From Auriscalpium vulgare (Eukaryota > Basidiomycota > Agaricomycetes > Russulales > Auriscalpiaceae), in assembly GCA_019915015.1 (NCBI GenBank), contig JAHBBC010000041.1:62001-126000 (forward strand): DNA of 64,000 bases, given 5' to 3'. Under the pieces are notes generated by a model that was not told the DNA's origin, ran no database searches, and was given only the letters and a program-made list of their open reading frames with translations. Of the stretch, positions 54,905-64,000 are shown in pieces (position 1 is the stretch's first letter; the number at the start of each line of letters is the position of its first letter). The position numbers were made by a program, and so were the translations under genes.

Positions 54905-56626
54905 ATGCCCCAGTCATATCTCAGGCGGGCGGTGTCGTTCTCCGTCCTCCTGTTCTTCCTGACCCTCATATTCTCGATGGGAGTTATTCAAGAAATCTCC
55001 GCGGGCAGACTTATGGTTTCAGTTGCGAGCCAGAATGGTGCGTCATGGTCGATCTACATGAACGGAGCGCAGTGTTAATGCGGTTGTTGCTCATCAGGAT
55101 TTCCTGACTTCGGACAGTACGTAGCTCCAGGAAGTCTATCTGCCGAGCGGCTGTCATTAGGTATAACCCACTGGCATGATGTCTGTAAGGCGTTCCGAGT
55201 CAGCTCACTCATGCGCATGCAGACTCTCCAGACAGGCGCGTTATCATCATAGGTGATATCCACGGGATGTCAGATGCCCTGCAGTATGCTTCATCCATTG
55301 CGTCCTTCAGCTAGCCCTGACAGCACACCTATGTCTCAGATCCCTCCTGCGCGAAGTCCACTACGACTCCAAGAAGGACACGCTCATCCACGTTGGCGAC
55401 ATCGCTGCCAAGGGCCCTCAGTCCGGCTCCATCTCGGTCCTCTCATATATGAGCATGCACAATATCACGGGCGTGCGCGGAAACCATGACCAAAAGGTGC
55501 TCGAGTGGCGCGCGTGGATTGAGTGGGTGCGCGCACTCGGCGATGGCGCGGGCCGTGCGTGGCTCGATGGCGTGGAGGGGCTCTGGCTGCAAGAACAGCG
55601 GCTCACTGGACCGGGGAAGGGGGATGAAATTGATGCGGACGACTGGGTGGAGGAGCAGGCGAAGAACAGCAAGAAGGGGGATCGGCGATGGTGGGGGAGG
55701 GTCCCGAAGGGGTGGAAGATGTTCTCGGACCACTATAACATCGCGCGGTGCGTACACGTCGACCGTGTCGCTGGGTTTCGACGATGCTGACCGCGAAACA
55801 GTGCCATGACAGCGGAGGAATACGACTACCTCCGTTCGCTACCGCTGGTCCTCCATCTGCCATCGGAGCACACGTTCCTCGTGCACGCCGGTCTCCTTCC
55901 ATACGACCCCACGCGCTCAATAACCTCGCAGCGACAGCCGCTCGCGCGCCTGCCTTCTTTGCCTGCACACGGAGTCGAGCGCCCAACCATCCCTTCTGTG
56001 CGCGAGGCCCAGGAGCTAGCAATCCTCGACGAGGTCAAGCAAAACGCCGATCCGTGGGTCGTCCTTAACATGCGCAACATCCTGTCCGACAATACTGTTT
56101 CGAGGTGAGCCCGGATTTCTGTCTAGCTGCTATGCGACAGGTTCTGACTAGGTGTGGCAGGAAAACAAAGAAGGGGAAGGCGTGGGCGAAGACGTGGAAC
56201 GACGTCATGCCCCGCTGCGCAGGATACGACAAGCCCAAGAAGAAAGGCAAGAGCCTGCCGTGCTACCCGTCGACCGTCGTCTACGGGCACGCCGCCGCGC
56301 GCGGACTTGACGTTCATCGCTGGACAATAGGCTTGGACAGCGGCTGCGTACGATTACCGTGCACCTTGTCCCGTGAATATATACTGACAGCCGCCCATCC
56401 ACGCTAGGTTTATGGTCGTCGCCTTACTGCGATGATCCTCGACGCTGCGCACCAGCACAAGAACGCATCGGCACCGCCTTCTTCTCGAGACGAGCCCGAG
56501 GGCCCTGACGTCATAGCACCGAGCACGATTCCGTTTGGAGATGAAGGGCAGGCGCGGCTTGTGAGCGTTAAGTGTGAGGCGGCAAAAGAGGCAAAGCAGC
56601 CTGTAGTTGTGGGTGACGGTTCTTGA
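54905..56626 (+). CDS. Ppn2-like calcineurin-type metallophosphatase, copy 2
   Basis: Tandem paralogue of the preceding gene with the same layout. The ATG at 54905 gives MPQSYLRRAVSFSVLLFFLT, a signal anchor. Motifs: VIIIGDIHGMSDALQ, IHVGDIAAKG, GVRGNHDQKVLEWRAW, LPLVLHLPSEHTFLVHAGLLP and YGHAAARGLDVHRWTIGLDSGCVYG. All metal ligands seen in copy 1 are kept, so both look active. Differences concentrate in the linker after GNHD (copy 2 has a longer KGDEIDADDWVEEQAKNSKKGDRRWW-type region), in the membrane segment, and in the C-terminal tail (AKQPVVVGDGS). Intron positions also correspond. The stop is at 56624-56626. Confidence 0.9.
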
Positions 56627-56941
56627 GACTTGACTTGGCATAGAGTGACAAGGTCGCGCGCGACCTTGGAGGAGCATACCTTATTTGCTGGATATTTAGA
56701 CTTAGTACGATAGGATTTGGAGTGTAGGTACCACATAATCGACCAACGAGGTTGTACAGTACATGTGCATGAGTACTTGCATTGAGAGAAGCCAAGAAGC
56801 TACAGACATCGACAACATTCAAACCTGGGAAAGAGACTCTAGATTTACATATTTATCTAAGCTAATGCGGAGCACGCGAAAGGCCATTGTGCAAACGTTC
56901 GGAATCAAGAAATCGGACAAACAATGTTTAGATAATGGATC
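56627..56941. other. convergent 3' intergenic region
   Basis: 315 bases between the stops of phosphatase copy 2 (plus) and the metacaspase (minus). No gene or repeat recognised. Confidence 0.5.
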
Positions 56942-59444
56942 TCAGGCGATGAACATGATGCTCGTGTCCTGTAGAGCTGAATGAACTCCGTCATTTTATC
57001 CAAAGATACGTGGGGCTTACCATGGGATGCGAGCTGGAGAGCTGCGGTTTCTGACTGTACTTGTCGCGCAAGATCTGCCTGAAGACGGTAAAGAAAGTTG
57101 AGACCGCTTGCGCGGCTCTGAAAAGGTGCAGATACGTACCGGAGGGAGACCAGAAGCGATTGGTAGCTCTGCTGCGGATTCTGGCCTTATCATCAAGGTC
57201 AGTCAAAGTTCTAAGGTTACGATCGAGAACGTCGACACGTACTGAATGCAGTTATCAGAGCCTGTGACACTGTCAGCATTCGTCCGCGATTCGACAGTCG
57301 GAGCACTCACGTAGCTCATAGCACCCGTCGCCGAGCCCGCCTCCACAGCATCCGCGCTGGTCTGCGAGTCCTTGCACCCACTGAACGATATCTGCAAACA
57401 ACGGCATCAACACCTACTTTTCCTCCACACGTTGAACAACACTCACGCAGTCAGCCGGACTCGTCTTAGTGCGCTTGGCACGCTCGCCCGCCTTACGGTT
57501 GCTACCCGTCGCGGTCTTGAGCAGGCCGCCCATGGACGAGAAGACGGCGCCCATATCGCCGCGCGCGTACGACGACACGGCGGAGAGCAAGCCCTGGCCG
57601 GCTTCAGCGGCGAGATTGGGCTCCTTGATCTTGCCTTCCGTAGAGTACTGATAGTCGTCTAGATGAGAAATAGGTGATGGAAAAGAGATGGACGCATTGC
57701 TTACGATGTACGGGAGATCTTTGAATTATTGGATTATAATGGCAGTTAATGTGGTGGAAGCGGGCTGGCTTCTGGGTAATACTCACCAAGCGCGGAGCCT
57801 GAATGGCAGGACTAGATATACAGCGTTAGATAAAATCAAAGAAGAAAATCAGACTACGCACGTCGTAGATTGCTGTGAGACGGCAGCCAGGCGGGAGGGG
57901 CTTCACCAAGATGTCGTGCATATCCTACAATCCCGAAGTCAGATACGAGAACCTGGACGAGATGCCTCACTTACGTCATCGACGATGTGGCCCGCTTCCT
58001 TGAAGTCGACAGGATAGATGACCTCGTCAAACCCATCATCTTCGTCGCCATCCAGGTCCTTCGTCTGGCCACCATGTCCCGAGTCTGAAGGAAATGATCA
58101 ATAAGATGCTAGATATGTATTGACCGCATTGCAGCGCTGCTCACAGTGGAAGAACAACGAGTCATTGGGCTGAGCATCGCGGACAAGCCACTGCATCGCG
58201 CGCAGCTATGGGTGAAACATCAATCATGATCAATGAATAAGCGAGCCATTATGCACTTACCATATTATCCCTGGTAGGCCGACTGCGAGGCTCATTCTGA
58301 TCATCCGTAAGTACTACAATGTCCTCAGGCTTGTAGTGAAATTGCTCTTCGAAGACAAAGAGTGAGCTTAGTAAGGAAGCACTGCATGGAGATAGACGCA
58401 CGGCACAGGAAACGCTCGATGTTGCGGGCGTCATTAATACACCCCCTCAGCTCCGCCTGCTGCCCTATGTAATTTATACCGATCTACACGCCTACAGTCA
58501 GCTGTCGGACCCGAGCCACCTGGGTGGACAACTTACACAAAGCGCCTTCTTACGGCCGTTACATTGGGAGTACTGGAAGAAGGGCTGTTGCTGCTGCTGC
58601 TGGGCGCCCTGGAACTGTGGGCCAAAGTTCTGCTGACCCGAAGGGGGGCGCGGAGGGGGGCCCGCTGCAAGATAAGTCAAGGTCCGGATCTCGAGCATCG
58701 TGTTCTGGGGAAATGACGCACGTGGCGGGCCGTAGTTGGAATGGCCATAAGAAGAGCTGGATGGGGAGAAGTGTCAACGTGGGTGTGCAGATCGGCTGAA
58801 AAGTGGGGGCGCATACGGGGGAGGACCTGGGGGAGGACGGATGCCCGTAGGAGGGGGCCCGGGAGGGGGTCCGCCGTAGGATGAGGGAGGAGGGCCGGGA
58901 GGGGGCCCGCCGTAGGATGAGGTAGGACCGGGGGGCGGGGCGATGGCGATTGGGCCACCACCGTACTGTCCGGGGTATCCTGGAGAGCGAGGCGGTGGTG
59001 GAGGTGGAGCGCCCGGCGCACCTCCGTAGCTACGAGGAAATGGTAAGAGTCGCGGAGACCGGCGTGAGGGGAGGCACGTACCCTCCAGGACGAGGCCCCA
59101 GGTGAGGAGGGCCGGAAGGAAGGCCGGAAGGAGGACCGGGCGGGGGACCGTAGGACGGGGAGTAGCCCGGGTGGTTGAACTGGCCGTCACTGGAGATTCG
59201 GGGAACAAAGCGAAGAGGGCCCGGTCGTCAGCCAGAGCTTGTGCGAGGCGCCTTGAGCCTAAAGGATGAGATACGCACGGAGAAGGAAAGCCAAAGCCGG
59301 CGCTGGTGGCGGACGGTGTGAGGACGCGGTGATGAGGAGGAGATAGGACGAACGATACCTGGGCGGGGCGCCGTAGCTGCTGGGGTTGTCGCGGTTGCCG
59401 TGGCCGTGCGGCGGCGGGTTGCTGCCTGGGTAGTTGTTCCACAT
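56942..59444 (-). CDS. MCA1: metacaspase (type I, proline-rich prodomain)
   Basis: Predicted calcium-dependent, Arg/Lys-specific cysteine protease (clan CD, C14B) of stress response and cell death. The ATG at 59442-59444 gives [17 protein letters not shown]. The first 270 residues are a Gly/Pro/Tyr-rich prodomain with repeats such as [12 protein letters not shown] and a Q run ([12 protein letters not shown]). The catalytic domain begins CNGRKKAL. The catalytic histidine is in [19 protein letters not shown] and the cysteine in [16 protein letters not shown], both assembled across introns. The p10 part ends [12 protein letters not shown] plus DTSIMFIA from a last small exon, stop 56942-56944. 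Two exons near the cysteine are only 25 bases (57787-57811) and 14 bases (57705-57718). An upstream in-frame ATG at 59492 would add 16 residues. More than ten introns. Confidence 0.92.
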
Positions 59445-59645
59445 GCGGTCTAGAGAGTTCGGGGGTCTGCGGCGGAGGGGCAAGTTGGGCAACGCTCAAG
59501 TAGAGCGGCTCTGCTGTGCTGCTGCGACTCCGTGCGGCAGCGCGTCAGTGTCACAGTCACGTGCCCTCCCCCCCAACCGCGCGCTTGTCCGCGCGACGCG
59601 ACTCTCCAACGACCACCGCGACCACCTCGCCCGTGCACGCCTCTC
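59445..59645. promoter_or_regulatory. bidirectional promoter between metacaspase and Srs2-like helicase
   Basis: 201 bases separate the two start codons in head-to-head arrangement. No TATA box is visible on either strand. Inferred from layout. Confidence 0.45.
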
Positions 59646-62600
59646 ATGCCCGCCGGCGCCGCGGTTGCCGGCCTCCTCACAAATCTCAACGACTCCCAGA
59701 GCAGATGTAACTTTCTGTGATCTCCATTAGCACACAGTCACCAACTTACACGTCCACAGCCGTTCAGCATCCTCCATCCATTCCTCTCCAGATCCTCGCT
59801 GGTCCCGGCTCAGGAAAGACAAAGGTGCGTCTGTGCAAAAGTTGACTCCAGGTGTATTCTCAAAGTCTCCCTGCAGGTCCTCACCTCCCGCATCGCCTAC
59901 CTCATCTTGCACCATCACATCCCCGCTCATGCCATCTGCGCGGTCACTTTTACCAACAAGGCTGCTCTTGAGATGCGCACTCGATTGACTGTTCTCATCG
60001 GACCTTCGCGGGTGAAGCAGCTCAAGATGGGCACATTTCATGCACTCTGCGCTCTCTTCCTTCGCAAATACGGTCGCCTCGCCGGGCTCGAAGAAAACTT
60101 TACCATCTGCGACGCGGACGAGAGCGCCAAGGTCGTCTCGAAGTACCTCAAACCCCTGAAGGAGATGCTTGCTGAGAACAATATCACTCTGAAGCCCAGA
60201 ACTGTCTGCGGGCTCATCTCTCACGCGAAGAGCAAGGGCGTCGGGCCTAAGGACTATATCCAGTTTGTGCTCGAGGAGAGAGCGGAGAAAGACAGGGCGA
60301 TTAACCGAGAGTTTGCGCCGCACGGCCTCGCGCCTCCTGGCCCTCAACAGCAGTTCGTCGACCTCGTCACGCAAGTGGTGTCCGACATCTACAGGGATTA
60401 CGAGCTCGAGCTGCGCAAGAGCAACAGTTTGGACTTCGATGACCTGTTGATCTACGGCGTCAAGCTGTTTAGGGACAACAAGAAGATCGCGAAATGGTGC
60501 CAGCATGTTCTCGTGGACGAATTGTACGATCTCGTCTTTCTGTCGGGCATTTCCACGCATGCTAATTCTCTTGGCGACAAAAGTCAAGACACAAATGGCA
60601 TGCAGTATGACTTGATGACATTCATCGCTCGTGCACATAAATGCGTCACAGTCGTCGGCGACCCAGATCAGTCCAGTATGTGACGTTGATGATTATATGC
60701 GTGCATGTTTGGTCTTAACGTGTTGACTGAATTCGTCTCTCACTTGCAGTCTACGGATGGCGCTCGGCCGATATCGAGAATATCCGCAATATGCAGCGCG
60801 GTAAGCTTAGTCCATATGCAAGCGTTGAGCGTTACTCACTCCTTGCTAATACGCCTAGATTTCCCTCCCACGACCCAAATATTCCTCGAGCAGAATTATC
60901 GCTCTACCGGGTCCATATTGGCCGTTTCTCTCGCCATCATCTCGAAAGGTAACAACCCCGCTCTTGTCAGTCGACTCCATCCTTACAGTCACTTGCAGAT
61001 ACGAAGCGCATTCAGAAGACTCTCCGGACGACGCATATGCCTGGTCCTCGGCCCATGCTCATGGAGTTTCCCTCCGAGCACAGTGAGGCCTTATTTATTG
61101 CAGCTGAAATCAAGCGCGCCATCGCAGCGAGCGGAGGTATGTTTGAATGGCGGGATTTTGCCGTCCTTCGTGAGTAGGTTTTGAAGGCTATATGCGTTGA
61201 TGTCTGATGTACTGACGACTATCATGCAAAAGTCCGGTTCAACGCCCTCTCCCGGGGCATTGAAGCAGCGCTGCAACTGGAGGGCATTCCGAACAGAGTG
61301 TTGAATGGGCATAAGTTCTTCGAGCGCGCAGAGGTGCGCAGGTGCCGTCCCTCGCTTTAGATCCTTCCAGCTAACGTGTCCTGCCGACAGATCAAAGACC
61401 TACTTTCGTACCTGCAGCTCATCGACAACGCACTATATGCCCCAGCGTTCCGACGTATCATCAACGTCCCTGCGCGTGGTCTGGGGGAGAAATCCGTTGA
61501 GGAGATCTTTGCCGCCGCCGAACGCGCGCAGAAGTCACCGCTGGCTATCGTCGAGGGCATATATAACGGGTCTGTGCCCGACACCAAGCCCGCGGTCAAG
61601 CGTAAGATTGCCGGCTTCGTGAAGATTATCAAGGGACTGCGAAAGCTTGCGAATGAGGTACGCGCCGCGGTCTTTTGGGCTGGCGAACACTCTCGACTGA
61701 CCGTGCTGTCGAAGGGCATGCAACCCGCGGACTTGCTCCGCCGCCTCATAGAACTCATCGCGTATGAGGACTACCTCCGCAAGACTCAGCCGGACTGGGA
61801 CACTCGCTGGGAGAACGTGCAGGAGCTCATCAATTTCGCGAGGCAGACGCAGGAGGCAGAACTAACAGACATCGACATCGGCGAAGTCATGGGGCAGGAG
61901 CCACAGCCATCGCCTGTGGAGGCGGCGAAGGAAGAGGAAGGGCAGAAGAAGTGCGTCCATGAGTATGATCATTCAGTGTAAGCCGACATTGATGATGGTG
62001 ATGCCTGCAGGGAGACGCCGTTGCGCTTGTTCTTGCAGGCGTCGATGCTGTCGACCGACACGGAGAGTAAGGACGGAGAAGACGATAATAACGTTTGTTT
62101 TCTTTCATTCTGTCGTCCTTCTGTCTCACAGCCGTGCCTATGATTAGAAAGTAACGATCTCGACTTGCCACGCCGCGAAGGGCCTGGAATGGCCAGCCGT
62201 TTTCGTCCCTGCAGGTAATTTGTTCCTATCCACCTGGTTCCCTCTCTGACAATCATATTGTATCTCAGTCGAGGACGGCGTCTTTCCATTCCATCGTTCA
62301 GAGGACCAGGCAGAAGAGCGGTACGTTCTTGTCGTTTGTCTGACTCCAAATAGCTCATTGATGAATTGGAATAGACGACTCTTGTATGTCGCCTGCACGC
62401 GTGCTCAGGGCTTGCTCTACCTTCTCAACACGACGTCCCGCATGGTTGCGGGCATCCCGACGGAGCCTGAACGTTCGCCATTCATTACCGACGTCAGTGT
62501 AGAGACTCCCGTGCGTATCATTACCAGCCCTTTCCGGATACAACGCTCAATCCACATCTGCGTACTTTAAGGAGATCTTCTCGGACAAGTTGCCTGATAT

Positions 62601-64000
62601 GAAAGTCGAGAACCGTGAGCTCATCGCCCGAGTGATCGGGAGGCCCCCGCCAGATGAGGCAGAAGTCGAACGACTGATGCGCGAGTTGTACGTTTGATTA
62701 CATGCCGTCCTCGATAACTTCTCGACGAACTGAACCTGTTTGGCATATACAGCAAAGAGAGCGGCCTTGCCAGTCGCTTGAACGATATCGTGTACTTAAA
62801 CAATCCACAATATCACATGCAGCACACGGTGTATCAAGCACCCCCAGCGCTTGGAGCAGCAGCCTTCACCAGTAAGTCTGCATTTTTTCTATTGTTGTTT
62901 GCTCATACTTAATCGGCACTGGTAGGTGCTTCAGGTATTCTAACGCCAGCGACGACACCGAGGGTCAACACACAGCCTCGAGCCGGGCCGTCAACGTTCA
63001 CTGCGACATTCTCCTCGGCAAACCCAAAGAAGCCTGCGCCGTCGCGCGCAACCACGTCTACGGCCAAGCCAGTCACTGCTGCAAAGCCGCACTCCTATGG
63101 ACCAGGAAACAGGACGTTCAGCTACGAGGACGACGGCATAGAACTCTTGCCGACTCCGCCGAAATCTGTGGAGCGGCGACCTACCGTACAACAGAATGCT
63201 ATTGCGTCGTCTTCCAGGCCGCGTCCGCATAGCGCGGCGCTGCCACAACCAGCCGTGCCTGTAACCGGTCCCTCGAGGACGAAGTCTTCATCTTCAGGTT
63301 CGGCACCCCGTCCAGATCCGCCGGCCTCTACACAGTATTCAATTTTTTGTGGACCCTTATCTCAAGCACCGAGACCTGCGCAGTTCTCGCCTGTCTTTCA
63401 GCGAAATGCTGGAGGGACGTCCACGTCGCGTCCACATGGTTCGGCGCAGCAACGACAATCGGTAGCTGGTCCGTCGAAGACGATGCCTTCTTCGTCTTCA
63501 ACATCCGTGGGCAAAACACCAGCTCCTCCCTCAGATGAACATGGCCCAGTATCGGTGTTTTGCGGACCTTTGTCTCAAGCCCCGAAGGCTGCAGAAAGAT
63601 GGCCCGCCATTCAAGTCGACGTCGCAGCGTCGTCCTCCGCGTCGCGTCAACCGCCGAAACGACCAGTTGAGGCTGTAGCTGGCCCGTCGACGTCAAGGGC
63701 CAAGCCTCCATTTTCAACGTCTACGGGACCAATACCTCCTCGCTCAGACGCTGTGGCACCGCCCACACAGTCTGGCCCGGTATCGGTCTTCTGTGGACCA
63801 GAGTCCCAAGCTCCAAGACCTCGGGCCCCGGCATTTCCTATTGCCCCTCGCCCACAGCCCGCGGCCCCTTCGAAAAGCCCACCAGGGAAGCCTCCAGGGC
63901 TAGAGAACTTGCCACCAGTACCACTGTTCGCCGATCATGCGCCGACAGCCGCACATCCTCACTCGTCACCCGCGCAAGCGGGCAAGCCGTCCCAGGATAA
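59646..64000 (+). CDS. SRS2: Srs2-like UvrD/Rep-family DNA helicase (3' end outside window)
   Basis: Predicted 3'-5' superfamily 1A helicase that removes Rad51 from single-stranded DNA and limits recombination. The ATG at 59646 gives MPAGAAVAGLLTNLNDSQ. Helicase motifs in order: I, LAGPGSGKTKVL; Ia, AVTFTNKAALEMRTRL; II, DEFQDTNG (formed by removing an intron at about 60531-60587); III, GDPDQSIYGWRSAD; IV, LEQNYRSTGSIL; V, TCHAAKGLEWPAVFVP; VI, RLLYVACTRAQGLLYLL. After about residue 800 the sequence is a Ser/Pro/Ala-rich, presumably disordered tail with three copies of a motif close to SVFCGPLSQAP at 63339, 63552 and 63783. The frame is still open at 64000. About fourteen introns; those near 62550-62930 are approximate. 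The bacterial-like UvrD and the fungal Hcs/Fbh1 helicases are alternatives, but length and tail favour Srs2. Confidence 0.9.

Noticed and set aside
60520..60600. Helicase motif II appears degenerate (DELYDLV...) when the frame is read straight through
   Set aside because: A GTACG donor and an AG acceptor bound an intron here. Removing it yields the normal DEFQDTNG, so there is no defect.
1..64000. CRISPR arrays, riboswitches, rRNA genes, phage or plasmid features
   Set aside because: The DNA is nuclear fungal with spliceosomal introns throughout; no regularly spaced repeats or structured RNA genes were seen.

Overview
The window is nuclear DNA of a basidiomycete fungus, most likely an Agaricomycete. 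Genes are cut by many short introns (mostly about 45-80 bases, GT...AG), coding DNA is GC-rich, genes lie on both strands with short spacers, and the gene set (PalA/Rim20, Bqt4, Srs2-type helicase, metacaspase, GMC oxidoreductase, GH5 and GH79 enzymes) is fungal. I cannot name the species. No transposon, viral element, rRNA, tRNA or CRISPR was recognised.

Layout. 0-8.5 kb: tRNA exportin (-), an F-box protein (-) and, divergent from it, an uncharacterised single-pass membrane protein with a very basic tail (+). 9-17.2 kb: three secretory-pathway enzymes in a row, namely a GH5 glucanase (+), a pepsin-like protease with a hydrophobic C-terminus (+) and a GMC oxidoreductase (-), with a duplicated 130-145 base segment between the convergent last two. 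19-24.5 kb: an ER-resident DnaJ ending in KDEL (+) and a RasGAP (-). 24.5-27.3 kb: mostly non-coding, with a small His/Pro/Gln-rich reading frame. 27.3-34.1 kb: PalA/Rim20 (+), a DM9-repeat protein (+) and a WLM metalloprotease with a RanBP2-type zinc finger (-). 34.5-39.1 kb: phosphofructokinase (+) and a Bqt4-like inner nuclear membrane protein (+). 39.5-43.2 kb: a paraoxonase-like lactonase/esterase (-) and a GH79 glycosidase (-). 43.7-50.1 kb: Ctu2/Ncs2 tRNA thiolation factor (+), an unrecognised gene (+), an aquaporin (+) and a class V PLP enzyme (-). 50.1-52.9 kb: unrecognised membrane-protein sequence (-) and an AIG2/GGCT-like protein (+). 53-56.6 kb: a tandem pair of Ppn2-like metallophosphatases (+). 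56.9-64 kb: a metacaspase (-) head-to-head with an Srs2/UvrD helicase (+) that runs off the window.

These are mostly unrelated housekeeping and secretome genes; I see no metabolic cluster or defence island. The points most worth a second look are the three-fold SVFCGP-type motif in the helicase tail, very small exons coding the catalytic centres of the metacaspase and the WLM protease, the DM9 protein, the tandem phosphatases, and a changed second active-site triplet in the aspartic protease. Gene ends were placed by reading splice junctions by eye. Where a junction is uncertain the entry says so.
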